From JAZBPO01 sp963691775 (lineage in GTDB: Bacteria; Pseudomonadota; Gammaproteobacteria; Pseudomonadales; Azotimanducaceae), in NCBI GenBank assembly GCA_963691775.1, contig OY829369.1, positions 4,092,001 through 4,156,000 on the forward strand: a stretch of 64,000 nucleotides of DNA, in the 5' to 3' direction. A program made the translations under genes and the position numbers. Below, piece after piece: positions 29,093 to 37,345 of the stretch (positions within the stretch are counted from its first letter, which is position 1; every line of letters begins with the position of its first letter). The notes below the pieces were generated by a model. It was not told the origin of the DNA, did not search any database, and was given only the letters and a program-made list of their open reading frames with translations.

Positions 29093-30661
29093 ATGACAGC
29101 AAACAAAGATCAGATCGACACCGTCGACGTGCTCATCATCGGGGCGGGATTTTCCGGCCTGCTGTGTGCTTTCTATCTGAAAGATGCGGGCTTCGAGTCG
29201 GTGCGCATCCTCGAGAAGAACGCCAGCGTCGGAGGCGTCTGGGCCCACGGGGGCGTTGGCGGGTATCCGGGGGCCGCCTGCGACGTGCCGGCCTACACCT
29301 ATCTGCCCTTTCTCGATCGGACGGGGTTCATCCCGTCGAAGAAGTACGTCAGTCAGCGCGAGATTGCAGACTATGCCGAGCTGCTCACGGATCACTGCGG
29401 GATTCGTGAGCAGATTGCCTGTGGCCGGCGCGTCACAGACGTGCGTCTGCTAGAGGATGGAGGCGTTTGGGAAGTTACGAGCGAAGTTTCTGGTGGGGGT
29501 GTCGAACGCGTGCATGCCCATCACGTCGTCGCTGCGAACGGACCACTGTCCAGCCCGCGTATGCCAGAGGTGCCCGGCATGGAAACCTTCAAGGGCGAGA
29601 GCTTCCATACGGCGCAGTGGGACGGGTCGGCGTCGCTGGCGGGCAAGCGCGTCGGCATCATCGGTACGGGTGCGTCCGCCGCACAGGTGATCACGTCTGT
29701 TGTGGAAGAGGCCGCGCACCTCACCGTCTTCCAGCGCTCAGCGACCTGGGTGCTGCCGAGGAACGACGAGCCTACGCCTCCCGAGATTCGCGCTGCGTTC
29801 GAGGCAGGTGGCTACGGCGAGTCCCTCCGTCATGTCGACTGGGAGATGCCGGAGACCCCCGCCGACGTGCCGATCACTTTCGATGATCTACACGACCGTG
29901 ATCGCAATGCCGCGATCTGCGCGATGATCACGGAGAGCATCAATGCGGAGGTCGACGATCCAGCGCTTGCTGAGAAGCTGACGCCGGATTATCCCTTCTT
30001 CTGTAAGCGCGCGCTGTTCATCGACGACTATTACGCGACCTACAACCGTGCCGACGTGACCCTCATCGACGATCCGGGCGGCGTTGTGCGTATTCATCCG
30101 GAAGGCCCGGAGATCGCACGCGGGGACGTGTTCGACGTCGACGTGCTTATCTACGCAACGGGCTTCGATTCCAATCTGATTCCCTTTCCGGTCACGGGGC
30201 GCAACGGCGTGACGCTGGCGGATGCCTTCGGTGCAAACGAAGCAAACCATTGGCAGATGACTCGCCCGAGGAGCCTTTGGGGCATCCACGTGCCTGCCAT
30301 GCCCAATTTCCACATGATGATCGGCCCGCAGTCGCTCAATCCGTTCACCAACGTGACCGTCGTCTCCGAAGAGCAGGCGAAGTACCTCGCGCGCCTTCTT
30401 TGCGACATGCGTGAGCGGGGGGCGTCATCCGTCGAGGCGACGGAAGCGGCGGCAGATGCGTGGACCGAGCTGTGCAACGCCAGTTCCGAGGGCAAGGTCT
30501 GGCTGCGGTGCAATAACTGGTACATGAAGACCACGAAGACCGACGCCGCGGCCGGTCGTGAGCGTTCCGCCGGTATGTGGATGGGGCCCTACGTGGAGTA
30601 CCTGCGCCATGTTGTTGGCGGGGAAGGCGGCGCCCGGGACGATCTTCTCGCGTTCCGCTGA
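29093..30661 (+). CDS. Flavin monooxygenase, Baeyer-Villiger type
   Basis: A 522-residue NAD(P)H-dependent monooxygenase. FAD motif IIGAGFSGLL (15-24), NAD(P) motif GIIGTGASAAQ (about 188-198), and between them the Baeyer-Villiger fingerprint Phe166-x-Gly168-x3-His172-x3-Trp176 (FKGESFHTAQW). A second conserved patch is ATGFDSN. These enzymes turn ketones into esters or lactones. With the preceding acyl-CoA dehydrogenase (133 bases apart) it may belong to a ketone, terpene or steroid degradation route; that is inference. GGGGAAG precedes the ATG. Confidence 0.9.
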   Translation: MTANKDQIDTVDVLIIGAGFSGLLCAFYLKDAGFESVRILEKNASVGGVWAHGGVGGYPGAACDVPAYTYLPFLDRTGFIPSKKYVSQREIADYAELLTDHCGIREQIACGRRVTDVRLLEDGGVWEVTSEVSGGGVERVHAHHVVAANGPLSSPRMPEVPGMETFKGESFHTAQWDGSASLAGKRVGIIGTGASAAQVITSVVEEAAHLTVFQRSATWVLPRNDEPTPPEIRAAFEAGGYGESLRHVDWEMPETPADVPITFDDLHDRDRNAAICAMITESINAEVDDPALAEKLTPDYPFFCKRALFIDDYYATYNRADVTLIDDPGGVVRIHPEGPEIARGDVFDVDVLIYATGFDSNLIPFPVTGRNGVTLADAFGANEANHWQMTRPRSLWGIHVPAMPNFHMMIGPQSLNPFTNVTVVSEEQAKYLARLLCDMRERGASSVEATEAAADAWTELCNASSEGKVWLRCNNWYMKTTKTDAAAGRERSAGMWMGPYVEYLRHVVGGEGGARDDLLAFR

Positions 30662-30817
30662 TTCGACAGCGGAGCCGCAGGCGCGTGATGCGCCTGGCGC
30701 TGTTCCGTCGGCTCCGCGGGCGAGCGCGGCTCTGCTAGAATCCGCGCCCGCCGCGTCCCGGGGCTTCGCAGGGCCTATGGGCGCGGCACCCGATCAACGC
30801 TCACCGGAGTCATGCGC

Positions 30818-31919
30818 ATGGAGGACGTAAACGTCGTCCGCGAACGCCTCTCGGACATGGCCGAAAGGTCCGATGTCCTGAGGGGGTATCTTTGACTATG
30901 CTGATCGCAAGGACCGGCTCGCTGAAGTAGAACTCGAACTCGCGGAACCCTCCGTCTGGGACAATCCGGACACGGCGCAGGCGCTCGGCCGCGAGCGCGC
31001 CGAACTCGACGCCATCGTCAGCGTGCTCGAACGCCTCGCCTCCGGGCTCGAGGATTCGAGGGAGCTCTTCGACATGGCGATCGCGGAAGAGGACGAAGAG
31101 ACGCTCGACGCGGTTCGATCGGATCTCGACGGTCTTGAAGCGGATCTCGCGCGCCTCGAATTCCGTCGCATGTTCTCCGGCGAGATGGACAGCGCGGACT
31201 GCTTCATCGATATCCAGGCGGGTTCCGGTGGCACCGAGGCCCAGGACTGGGCAGAGATGCTCCTGCGCATGTATCTGCGCTGGGCGGAGCGTCGTGGCTT
31301 CGATTCAGAAGTGATCGAGGTGTCTCCGGGCGAGGTTGCGGGCATCAAGAGCGCCACTTTCGCGCTCCGAGGCGACCACGCCTACGGCTGGGTGCGTACG
31401 GAGACGGGTATCCACCGCCTGGTGCGGAAGTCACCCTTCGATTCGGGCGCGCGGCGCCATACGTCCTTCGCGTCGGTGTTTGCCTCGCCGGAGATCGACG
31501 ACGATATCGAGATCGAGATCGATCCCTCGGACGTGCGCACGGACACCTATCGGGCTTCCGGGGCCGGCGGTCAGCACGTGAACAAGACCGACTCTGCCGT
31601 GCGTCTGACGCACGAGCCGAGCGGTGTGGTCGTCGCCTGCCAGTCCGAGCGTTCGCAGCATCAGAACCGTGACAAGGCCTGGAAGCAGTTGCGCGCCAAG
31701 CTTTACGAGCTGGAGCTGCAGAAGCGCAAGAGCGAGGCCCAGGAGCAGGAGGACGCCAAGTCCGACATCGGCTGGGGTCACCAGATTCGCTCCTACGTGC
31801 TGGACCAGAACCGCGTGAAGGACCTGCGCACGAACATCGAGGTGTCGAGCCCGGATTCGGTTCTCGACGGTGACATCGATCAGTTCATCGAGGCGAGCCT
31901 GAAGGCTGGCCTGCAGTGA
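30818..31919 (+). CDS. prfB: Peptide chain release factor 2, programmed +1 frameshift
   Basis: RF2 terminates at UGA and UAA. The zero frame runs 30818-30892, stops at TGA (30893-30895), and resumes one base on at GAC (30894), giving a 366-residue protein. The spliced product reads LRGYLDYADRKDRL, as in E. coli. The codon-recognition tripeptide is Ser205-Pro206-Phe207, and the peptidyl-hydrolase motif is Gly250-Gly251-Gln252 (GAGGQHVNKTDSAVRL). ATG 30818 fits the CGGAG RBS; ATG 30812 is a second option. lysS follows, the usual gammaproteobacterial order. Confidence 0.97.
30881..30896 (+). promoter_or_regulatory. prfB: prfB autoregulatory frameshift site
   Basis: AGGGGG (internal Shine-Dalgarno), TAT, then the slippery CTT followed by TGA and C: AGGGGGTATCTTTGAC. 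This is the classical element. When RF2 is scarce the ribosome slips +1 on CTT and full-length RF2 is made; when RF2 is plentiful translation ends at the UGA. Confidence 0.98.
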
Positions 31920-31932
31920 CCACTGGAGAAGG

Positions 31933-33456
31933 ATGGTGAGCGACGAGCGGCGCAATGCCGATCAGGGCCCGGGCTCCGGCGAAGCGGAACAGATCGCCTG
32001 GCGCCGCAGCAAGCTCGCGCGTTTGCGTGAAGCCGGCTACGGCTTCCCGAACGACTTCCGGCGGACGCAGGCGAACGACGGCACCGAGCATGATTCCGCC
32101 GTGCTCGAGCGGGACTTCGGCGATCAGGGCAAGGAAGCGCTCGCCGAGCTTGGCGCCGAGGTCGCGATCTCCGGCCGCCTCATGAATCGTCGGGGACCCT
32201 TCCTCGTGATTCGCGACGGTGCGGGCGACATCCAGTTCTATCTCGATAAGAACGCCGATCCAGCATTGAAGGCGATCGTCGAGGACTGGGACATCGGCGA
32301 CGTCGTTGCCGGATGCGGCGTGCTTGCAAAGTCGAACCGCGGCGCGCTCTATGTGGACCTTGCGCAGGCGCGCCTGCTGACCAAGGCGTTGCGGCCGCTC
32401 CCCGATCAGTACTACGGCGTGCAGGACACGGAGCTGCGGTATCGTCGCCGATATCTCGACCTGATCATGAACGAGGACAGCCGCCGCACCTTCCGCGTGC
32501 GCTCGGCAATCGTGCAGGCGATCCGCTCGTTCATGACCGAGCGCGCCTTCATGGAAGTCGAAACGCCGATGATGCAGGTCATCCCCGGCGGCGCGGCGGC
32601 GAAGCCCTTTGTCACGCACCACAACGCGCTCGACCTCGACCTCTACTTGCGCGTCGCGCCGGAGTTGTTCCTCAAGCGGCTGACCGTTGGGGGCTTCGAG
32701 CGCGTATTCGAGATCAATCGGAACTTCCGCAACGAGGGTCTTTCCACGCGGCACAATCCCGAGTTCACGATGCTCGAGTTCTACTGGGCCTACGCGGACT
32801 ATGAGGACCTCATGAACCTCACGGAGGCGATGCTGCGCTTCATCTGCGAGCAGGTCTTCGGTCGTACGACCATCGAGTACCAGGGACAGAGCATCGACTT
32901 CGGCGCTCCGATCGCGCGCATGTCCGTGCGCGAGACGCTATTGAGCTACGCCGGGCTTGAGCCCGCCGTCGTCGACGACGTTGGGCAATTGCGCGCGCTT
33001 GCCGTGCAGCATGGCGTCGACGGAGCTGAGTCCATGGGGCTCGGCAGCCTGCGCTTCGCGTTGTTCGAGGAACTCGTCGAGGAAACGATCACGCAGCCCG
33101 TGTTCGTCACCCAGTACCCGACCGAGGTGTCTCCGCTCTCGCGCCGCAATGATGCGGATCCAGAAGTGACGGACCGCTTCGAGCTTTTCTGCATGGGGCG
33201 CGAGATCGCGAACGGCTTCTCCGAGCTCAACGACGCCGAGGATCAGGCCGAACGGTTCCGCCGCCAGGTTGAATTGAAGGACGCCGGCGACGACGAGGCC
33301 ATGCACTACGACGAGGATTACGTCGCCGCGCTCGAGTACGGGCTGCCGCCGACGGCGGGCGAGGGCATCGGCATTGACCGTCTGGTGATGCTGTTCACGG
33401 ACTCCGCGAGTATTCGCGACGTGCTGCTGTTCCCGCACATGCGGCCGCGAGGCTGA
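31933..33456 (+). CDS. lysS: Lysyl-tRNA synthetase, class II
   Basis: A 507-residue enzyme. The OB-fold anticodon-binding domain comes first (VAISGRLMNRRG...FLVIRDGAGDIQFY). Catalytic motifs: motif 1 region FMEVETPMMQ, motif 2 FRNEGLSTRHNPEFTMLEFY, motif 3 GEGIGIDRLVML. It is preceded closely by prfB (13 bases). ATG 31933 is used; GTG 31936 is equally compatible with the GGAG RBS. The next gene starts two bases after its stop. Confidence 0.97.
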   Translation: MVSDERRNADQGPGSGEAEQIAWRRSKLARLREAGYGFPNDFRRTQANDGTEHDSAVLERDFGDQGKEALAELGAEVAISGRLMNRRGPFLVIRDGAGDIQFYLDKNADPALKAIVEDWDIGDVVAGCGVLAKSNRGALYVDLAQARLLTKALRPLPDQYYGVQDTELRYRRRYLDLIMNEDSRRTFRVRSAIVQAIRSFMTERAFMEVETPMMQVIPGGAAAKPFVTHHNALDLDLYLRVAPELFLKRLTVGGFERVFEINRNFRNEGLSTRHNPEFTMLEFYWAYADYEDLMNLTEAMLRFICEQVFGRTTIEYQGQSIDFGAPIARMSVRETLLSYAGLEPAVVDDVGQLRALAVQHGVDGAESMGLGSLRFALFEELVEETITQPVFVTQYPTEVSPLSRRNDADPEVTDRFELFCMGREIANGFSELNDAEDQAERFRRQVELKDAGDDEAMHYDEDYVAALEYGLPPTAGEGIGIDRLVMLFTDSASIRDVLLFPHMRPRG

Positions 33457-33458
33457 GC

Positions 33459-34049
33459 GTGGCCGGGGCGCTCGCCACTCGCCGCCCCGGCGCGATCATC
33501 GGCAGCGCTGCCTTCGGGGCGCTGCTCGTCCTGCTCTGGGCCTTTGGCCCGGGCGCCGATCCCGCTCGACCATTCGGGCCTGCTCTGGTGGTCACCGCAC
33601 GCGTAGCGGCCGCGTACTTTCTTTTCGCTTTCAGCGCGAGCGCACTCGCGCGTCTCACGCCGAGCGCGCGCGTACTTGTGGCCAATCGACGCTATCTCGG
33701 TCTCGCTTTCGCGCTGGTCCACGGGGTCCACGGTCTGCTCGTGGTGGCCTGGGCGCAGACGCCCGAGGCGGAGCTGGACCCAGCAACCCTTATCGGCGGT
33801 GGGCTTGCCTACGGCCTCGCGGCGCTCATGGCGCTGACGAGCAACGATGCTTCGCAGCGCCTGCTCGGCGCCTGGTGGAAGCGCCTGCATACGGTCGGTG
33901 CCTACTGGATCTGGTTCGTGTTCGCGCTGACGTTCTCTGGCCGTGCCTTCGAGCCGTCGCTCTCCCAAGCGCTGCTCGTGCTGCTCATCGCTGCGCTGAT
34001 GCTCCGCATTGCGGTGGCGCTGCGGCGCGCGCGGCAGGTGGCGGCGTGA
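33459..34049 (+). CDS. Ferric-reductase-like transmembrane protein
   Basis: A 196-residue integral membrane protein with about five to six helices. Histidines in FALVHGVHGLLVV and WKRLHTVGAYWIW are placed like the haem ligands of the ferric reductase/YedZ (MsrQ) transmembrane domain. No flavin or NAD domain is present, so an electron-donor partner would be needed. It starts at GTG, two bases after lysS, and its stop overlaps the ung GTG by 4 bp. No msrP lies nearby, so the partner is unknown. Confidence 0.75.
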   Translation: MAGALATRRPGAIIGSAAFGALLVLLWAFGPGADPARPFGPALVVTARVAAAYFLFAFSASALARLTPSARVLVANRRYLGLAFALVHGVHGLLVVAWAQTPEAELDPATLIGGGLAYGLAALMALTSNDASQRLLGAWWKRLHTVGAYWIWFVFALTFSGRAFEPSLSQALLVLLIAALMLRIAVALRRARQVAA

Positions 34050-34750
34050 GCCGGGCAGCGGACCGCGTACGGCTCGAGGAGAGCTGGAAGCGGGCGCTCC
34101 TGCCGGACTTCGAGGCGGACTATATGCAGCAGTTGCGTGCGTTCCTGGGCGAACGTCGCGCGGCCGGTGCGCAGATCTATCCGCCCGGCCCCGAGATCTT
34201 CGCGGCGCTTGATCGCACGCCGCTCCCCGACGTTCGCGTTGTCATCATCGGTCAGGATCCGTACCACGGCCCGGGCCAGGCGCATGGACTGTGCTTCTCG
34301 GTTCGGCCCGGCGTCGACATTCCACCTTCGCTGCGCAACATCTTTCAGGAGATCGAGTCGGATCTCGGGGAGGGCGGCGAGCGTCGGCTCGGACGCTCGG
34401 GGTGCCTCGACGGCTGGGCGCGGCAGGGGGTGCTGCTTCTGAACGCGGTGCTGACCGTCGAGCGTGGGCGTGCAGGGGCACATCAGGGCAAGGGCTGGGA
34501 GCGCTTCACGGACCGCATCGTCGAACTGGTTGCGCGCGAACGCGAGAACGTGGTGTTCATGCTCTGGGGCAGCTACGCGCAGAAGAAGGGCGCTCAGGTC
34601 GATCGATCGTGCCACTGCGTCCTGACCTCGCCCCATCCCTCACCGCTGTCCGCACATCGCGGCTTCTTCGGGTCGCGCCACTTCTCGGCGGCCAATCGCT
34701 ATCTCGTCGATCACGGCCAGGCGCCGGTCAACTGGTTCGAGACCAGCTGA
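34046..34750 (+). CDS. ung: Uracil-DNA glycosylase, family 1
   Basis: Excises uracil from DNA. The 234-residue protein has the water-activating loop GQDPYHG with catalytic Asp71, LLLNAVLTV, and the DNA-intercalation loop HPSPLSAHRGFFG with the second catalytic His. GTG 34046 overlaps the upstream stop, and its TGA shares a base with the next ATG, so three short genes form one coupled unit. Confidence 0.97.
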   Translation: MSRAADRVRLEESWKRALLPDFEADYMQQLRAFLGERRAAGAQIYPPGPEIFAALDRTPLPDVRVVIIGQDPYHGPGQAHGLCFSVRPGVDIPPSLRNIFQEIESDLGEGGERRLGRSGCLDGWARQGVLLLNAVLTVERGRAGAHQGKGWERFTDRIVELVARERENVVFMLWGSYAQKKGAQVDRSCHCVLTSPHPSPLSAHRGFFGSRHFSAANRYLVDHGQAPVNWFETS

Positions 34751-35112
34751 TGGGCAAGCGCTCGAAGTCCGGCGGCCTTGTCTATAGCACCGATGGCGGC
34801 CGCATGTGTCCTGGCTGCCGCCGACCGGAAGCGGATTGCGTGTGCGTGCGCGATACGGCGCGGGTTGGCGGTGACGGCGTTGTGCGCATTTCGCGTCAGA
34901 CCAAGGGGCGGAAGGGCGCGGGCGTCACGCTCATCACCGGTCTGCCCGGCAATGCAGTGCAATTGGCCCAAGTCGCGAAGAAGCTGAAGTCGCTCTGCGG
35001 CGTGGGCGGGTCCGTTAAGGACGGGGTGGTCGAGCTCCAGGGTGATCAGCGTGTGCGTGTGCGCTCCGCGCTCGAGAAGGACGGCCTGAAGGTCACGCTC
35101 GCCGGCGGCTGA
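34750..35112 (+). CDS. yciH: SUI1/eIF1-family translation factor (YciH-like)
   Basis: A 120-residue protein. An N-terminal zinc-knuckle-like patch (MCPGCRRPEADCVC) precedes an eIF1/SUI1 domain with RQTKGRKGAGVTLITGL, LKSLCGVGGSVKDGVVELQGDQ. E. coli YciH can act on initiation fidelity; the physiological role is not settled. It starts at ATG 34750, overlapping ung by one base. Confidence 0.93.
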   Translation: MGKRSKSGGLVYSTDGGRMCPGCRRPEADCVCVRDTARVGGDGVVRISRQTKGRKGAGVTLITGLPGNAVQLAQVAKKLKSLCGVGGSVKDGVVELQGDQRVRVRSALEKDGLKVTLAGG

Positions 35113-35164
35113 GCGCCTTGTCAGTCTTCTGCGCGCCGACCACACTCCGCGCTCGCCTCAGCGA

Positions 35165-36730
35165 ATGGAGATCCTCTTGAAGCCCCGCATCCTTTTCCCG
35201 CCCTTCGCCGCGCTCCTGCTTGCCGCCTGTGATGCCGAGTCGCCCGCTGCGCCTGCCGCGTCCGAAGCCATGCCCATCGAGGAAGCCCCCATGCTTGACG
35301 TCTCGGGTTTGACCGTCACGGCGCTGCGCGCGCTGCAGGAATCCGGCGATGCCACCGCGCTCGACATTGTCGACGCCGTTTCGCGGGACGTCGCCGCGCG
35401 TGACGATCTGTACCGGGCGGTGCTCGCCATGAACGAGGCGGCTGGGGCCGCGGCAACGAAGCTCGATGCGCGACGCGCAGACGGCAATCTCGCCGGCTTG
35501 CTCCACGGCGTACCGGTGATGGTGAAGGACAACCTCGAGACGGTGGACATGCCGACCACCGCCGGCTCGCTCGCGCTAGCCGATCTCCGCACGGGCCGCG
35601 ATGCGCCCGTCGTCTCGCGTTTGCGCGACGCAGGCGCGGTGCTTGTGGGCAAAACGAACCTCTCCGAGTGGGCGAACTTTCGCTCCGAACGGTCTTCCTC
35701 CGGCTGGAGCGGCGTCGGTGGCCAGACGCGAAACGCCGTTGACCCTTCGCGGACACCCTGCGGTTCATCCTCCGGCAGTGGCGTCGCCGTGGCGCTGGGC
35801 TACGTGCCGCTCGCGATCGGCACCGAGACCAATGGTTCGATCGTGTGTCCGGCTGCCATCAACGGCATCGTCGGCTTCAAGCCGACCATCGGTGCGGTGC
35901 CTCAGGACGGCATCGTGCCGATCGCGCACACCCAGGACACAGCGGGACCAATGGCACGTACGGTCGCAGACGCTGCGCTCGGCTATGCGGTGATCTCGGC
36001 CACGCCGGCCGCATCGACGGTGGAGCAGGTGCTTGAAGGCAGCCTCGTCGGCATGCGTCTCGGCATCGCCCGCAGCGCCATGGGCTATCACGAGGGTGTA
36101 GATGCGCTCTTCGAGCAGGCGCTGACTGACCTCAAGGCCGCCGGCGCAATCCTCGTTGACGACATTCAGCTCGAGATGCACGACGGCTTCGGCAAGGACA
36201 GCTACGACGTCCTGCTCTACGAGTTCCGAACGGATCTGGACGCCTGGTTCGACTCGCTTGACGCAGACGCACCCGTTGCCGGCCTCGATGCGCTCATCGA
36301 ATTCAATCGGGCGGAGGCAGACACGTCGATGCCGTACTTCCAGCAGGAGATCTTCGAGAAGGCGGCTGCCATGGGGCCGCTCACGGACGAGGCCTATCAG
36401 GGAGCGCTCGCCCGTATTCGCGAGACGACCCGCGATAACGGCGTCGAGCGCGCATTCCAGGCGCACAATCTCGACGCTCTGATCGCGCCGACCGAAGGGC
36501 CTGCATGGAGCATCGATCTCGTCAACGGCGATCACTTCCTCGGCGGTTTCTCGACCTTCGCGGCGGTCGGGGGCTATCCGCACGTGACGTTGCCGATGGG
36601 CACGCTGCACGGCCTGCCCGTGGGTATGTCCTTCGTCGGCCTTCGCGACGCCGACATGCGCGTGCTCGCCCTCGCCCATGCCTTCGAGGCGGCGGGCATT
36701 CACCACGAGCTCGGCAAGCCCTTGCCCTGA
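35165..36730 (+). CDS. Amidase-signature hydrolase, predicted lipoprotein
   Basis: A 521-residue secreted amidase. The N-terminus (KPRILFPPFAALLLAAC) ends in a lipobox with Cys at about 22, so it should be lipid-anchored in the envelope. The amidase-signature triad is visible: Lys in PVMVKDNLET, the cis-Ser region CGSSSGSGVAVALG and the nucleophile region GTETNGSIVCPAAINGIVGFKPT. Substrate (amide or peptide) unknown. ATG 35165 is used, but TTG 35177 has the better-spaced GGAG and gives a shorter signal peptide. Confidence 0.92.
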   Translation: MEILLKPRILFPPFAALLLAACDAESPAAPAASEAMPIEEAPMLDVSGLTVTALRALQESGDATALDIVDAVSRDVAARDDLYRAVLAMNEAAGAAATKLDARRADGNLAGLLHGVPVMVKDNLETVDMPTTAGSLALADLRTGRDAPVVSRLRDAGAVLVGKTNLSEWANFRSERSSSGWSGVGGQTRNAVDPSRTPCGSSSGSGVAVALGYVPLAIGTETNGSIVCPAAINGIVGFKPTIGAVPQDGIVPIAHTQDTAGPMARTVADAALGYAVISATPAASTVEQVLEGSLVGMRLGIARSAMGYHEGVDALFEQALTDLKAAGAILVDDIQLEMHDGFGKDSYDVLLYEFRTDLDAWFDSLDADAPVAGLDALIEFNRAEADTSMPYFQQEIFEKAAAMGPLTDEAYQGALARIRETTRDNGVERAFQAHNLDALIAPTEGPAWSIDLVNGDHFLGGFSTFAAVGGYPHVTLPMGTLHGLPVGMSFVGLRDADMRVLALAHAFEAAGIHHELGKPLP

Positions 36731-36740
36731 TCGTCAGGGC
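36724..36740. terminator. Hairpin spanning two convergent stop codons
   Basis: GCCCTGA-TCG-TCAGGGC is a perfect 7-bp stem whose arms contain the amidase stop (TGA, 36728-36730) and the LysE stop (TCA on this strand, 36734-36736). It lacks a U-tract, so it may act as a bidirectional transcript-end structure rather than a classical terminator. Confidence 0.5.
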
Positions 36741-37345
36741 AGCAGGATCAGCGGGACCGTCGCCAGCAGTGCAAGCGCGAACGCGAGATTCACGCGCCGC
36801 TGCACGCGAGGCTTCGAGATCAGGCGAGCAAGTGCTGCGCCGAAGAGCGTCCAGGTCACCGTCGACAGCAGAGTGACGGCGATGGAGGCGACGCACAGCA
36901 CGATTGCACCCGCTGTACCGCCGTTGCCGAGGAAGCTCGCGGAGGCAGTTGTCGAGAATACCCATGCCTTCGGATTGGCGAACTGAAAGAGCGCCGCCTC
37001 GTGGAACCTGAGCGGCGTTGCGTCCTCGGGGGTCTCGATTGCGCCGGCACCGGCGATGCGCCACGCAAGATAGACAAGAAACGCGGCGCCCGCCCAGCGC
37101 AGCAGCTGCTGCACCGCAGGAACTTCAGTGTAGAGCGTGCCGATGCCGAGGCCGACCAGCAGGAAGAGGATGCCGAAGCCGACTATTACGCCGAGGATGT
37201 GGGGCAGGGTCTGACGAATGCCGAAATTCATTCCGGACGCCGCCAGCATCAGATTGTTCGGGCCCGGCGTCATGCCCATGACGAGGCTGTACCAGGCGAA
37301 AGGCAGCACTGCGACGCCCGCGATCATGAAGGTGTCCGGCGTCAT
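36734..37345 (-). CDS. LysE-family amino-acid exporter
   Basis: A 203-residue inner-membrane protein with six hydrophobic segments. The family motif appears as MTPGPNNLMLAASG near the N-terminus, and NPKAWVFSTTA in the middle is the second conserved patch. LysE/RhtB proteins export amino acids or derivatives; the substrate is unknown. Its ATG at 37345 overlaps the stop of the upstream metalloprotease gene. Confidence 0.93.
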   Translation of the reverse strand: MTPDTFMIAGVAVLPFAWYSLVMGMTPGPNNLMLAASGMNFGIRQTLPHILGVIVGFGILFLLVGLGIGTLYTEVPAVQQLLRWAGAAFLVYLAWRIAGAGAIETPEDATPLRFHEAALFQFANPKAWVFSTTASASFLGNGGTAGAIVLCVASIAVTLLSTVTWTLFGAALARLISKPRVQRRVNLAFALALLATVPLILLP

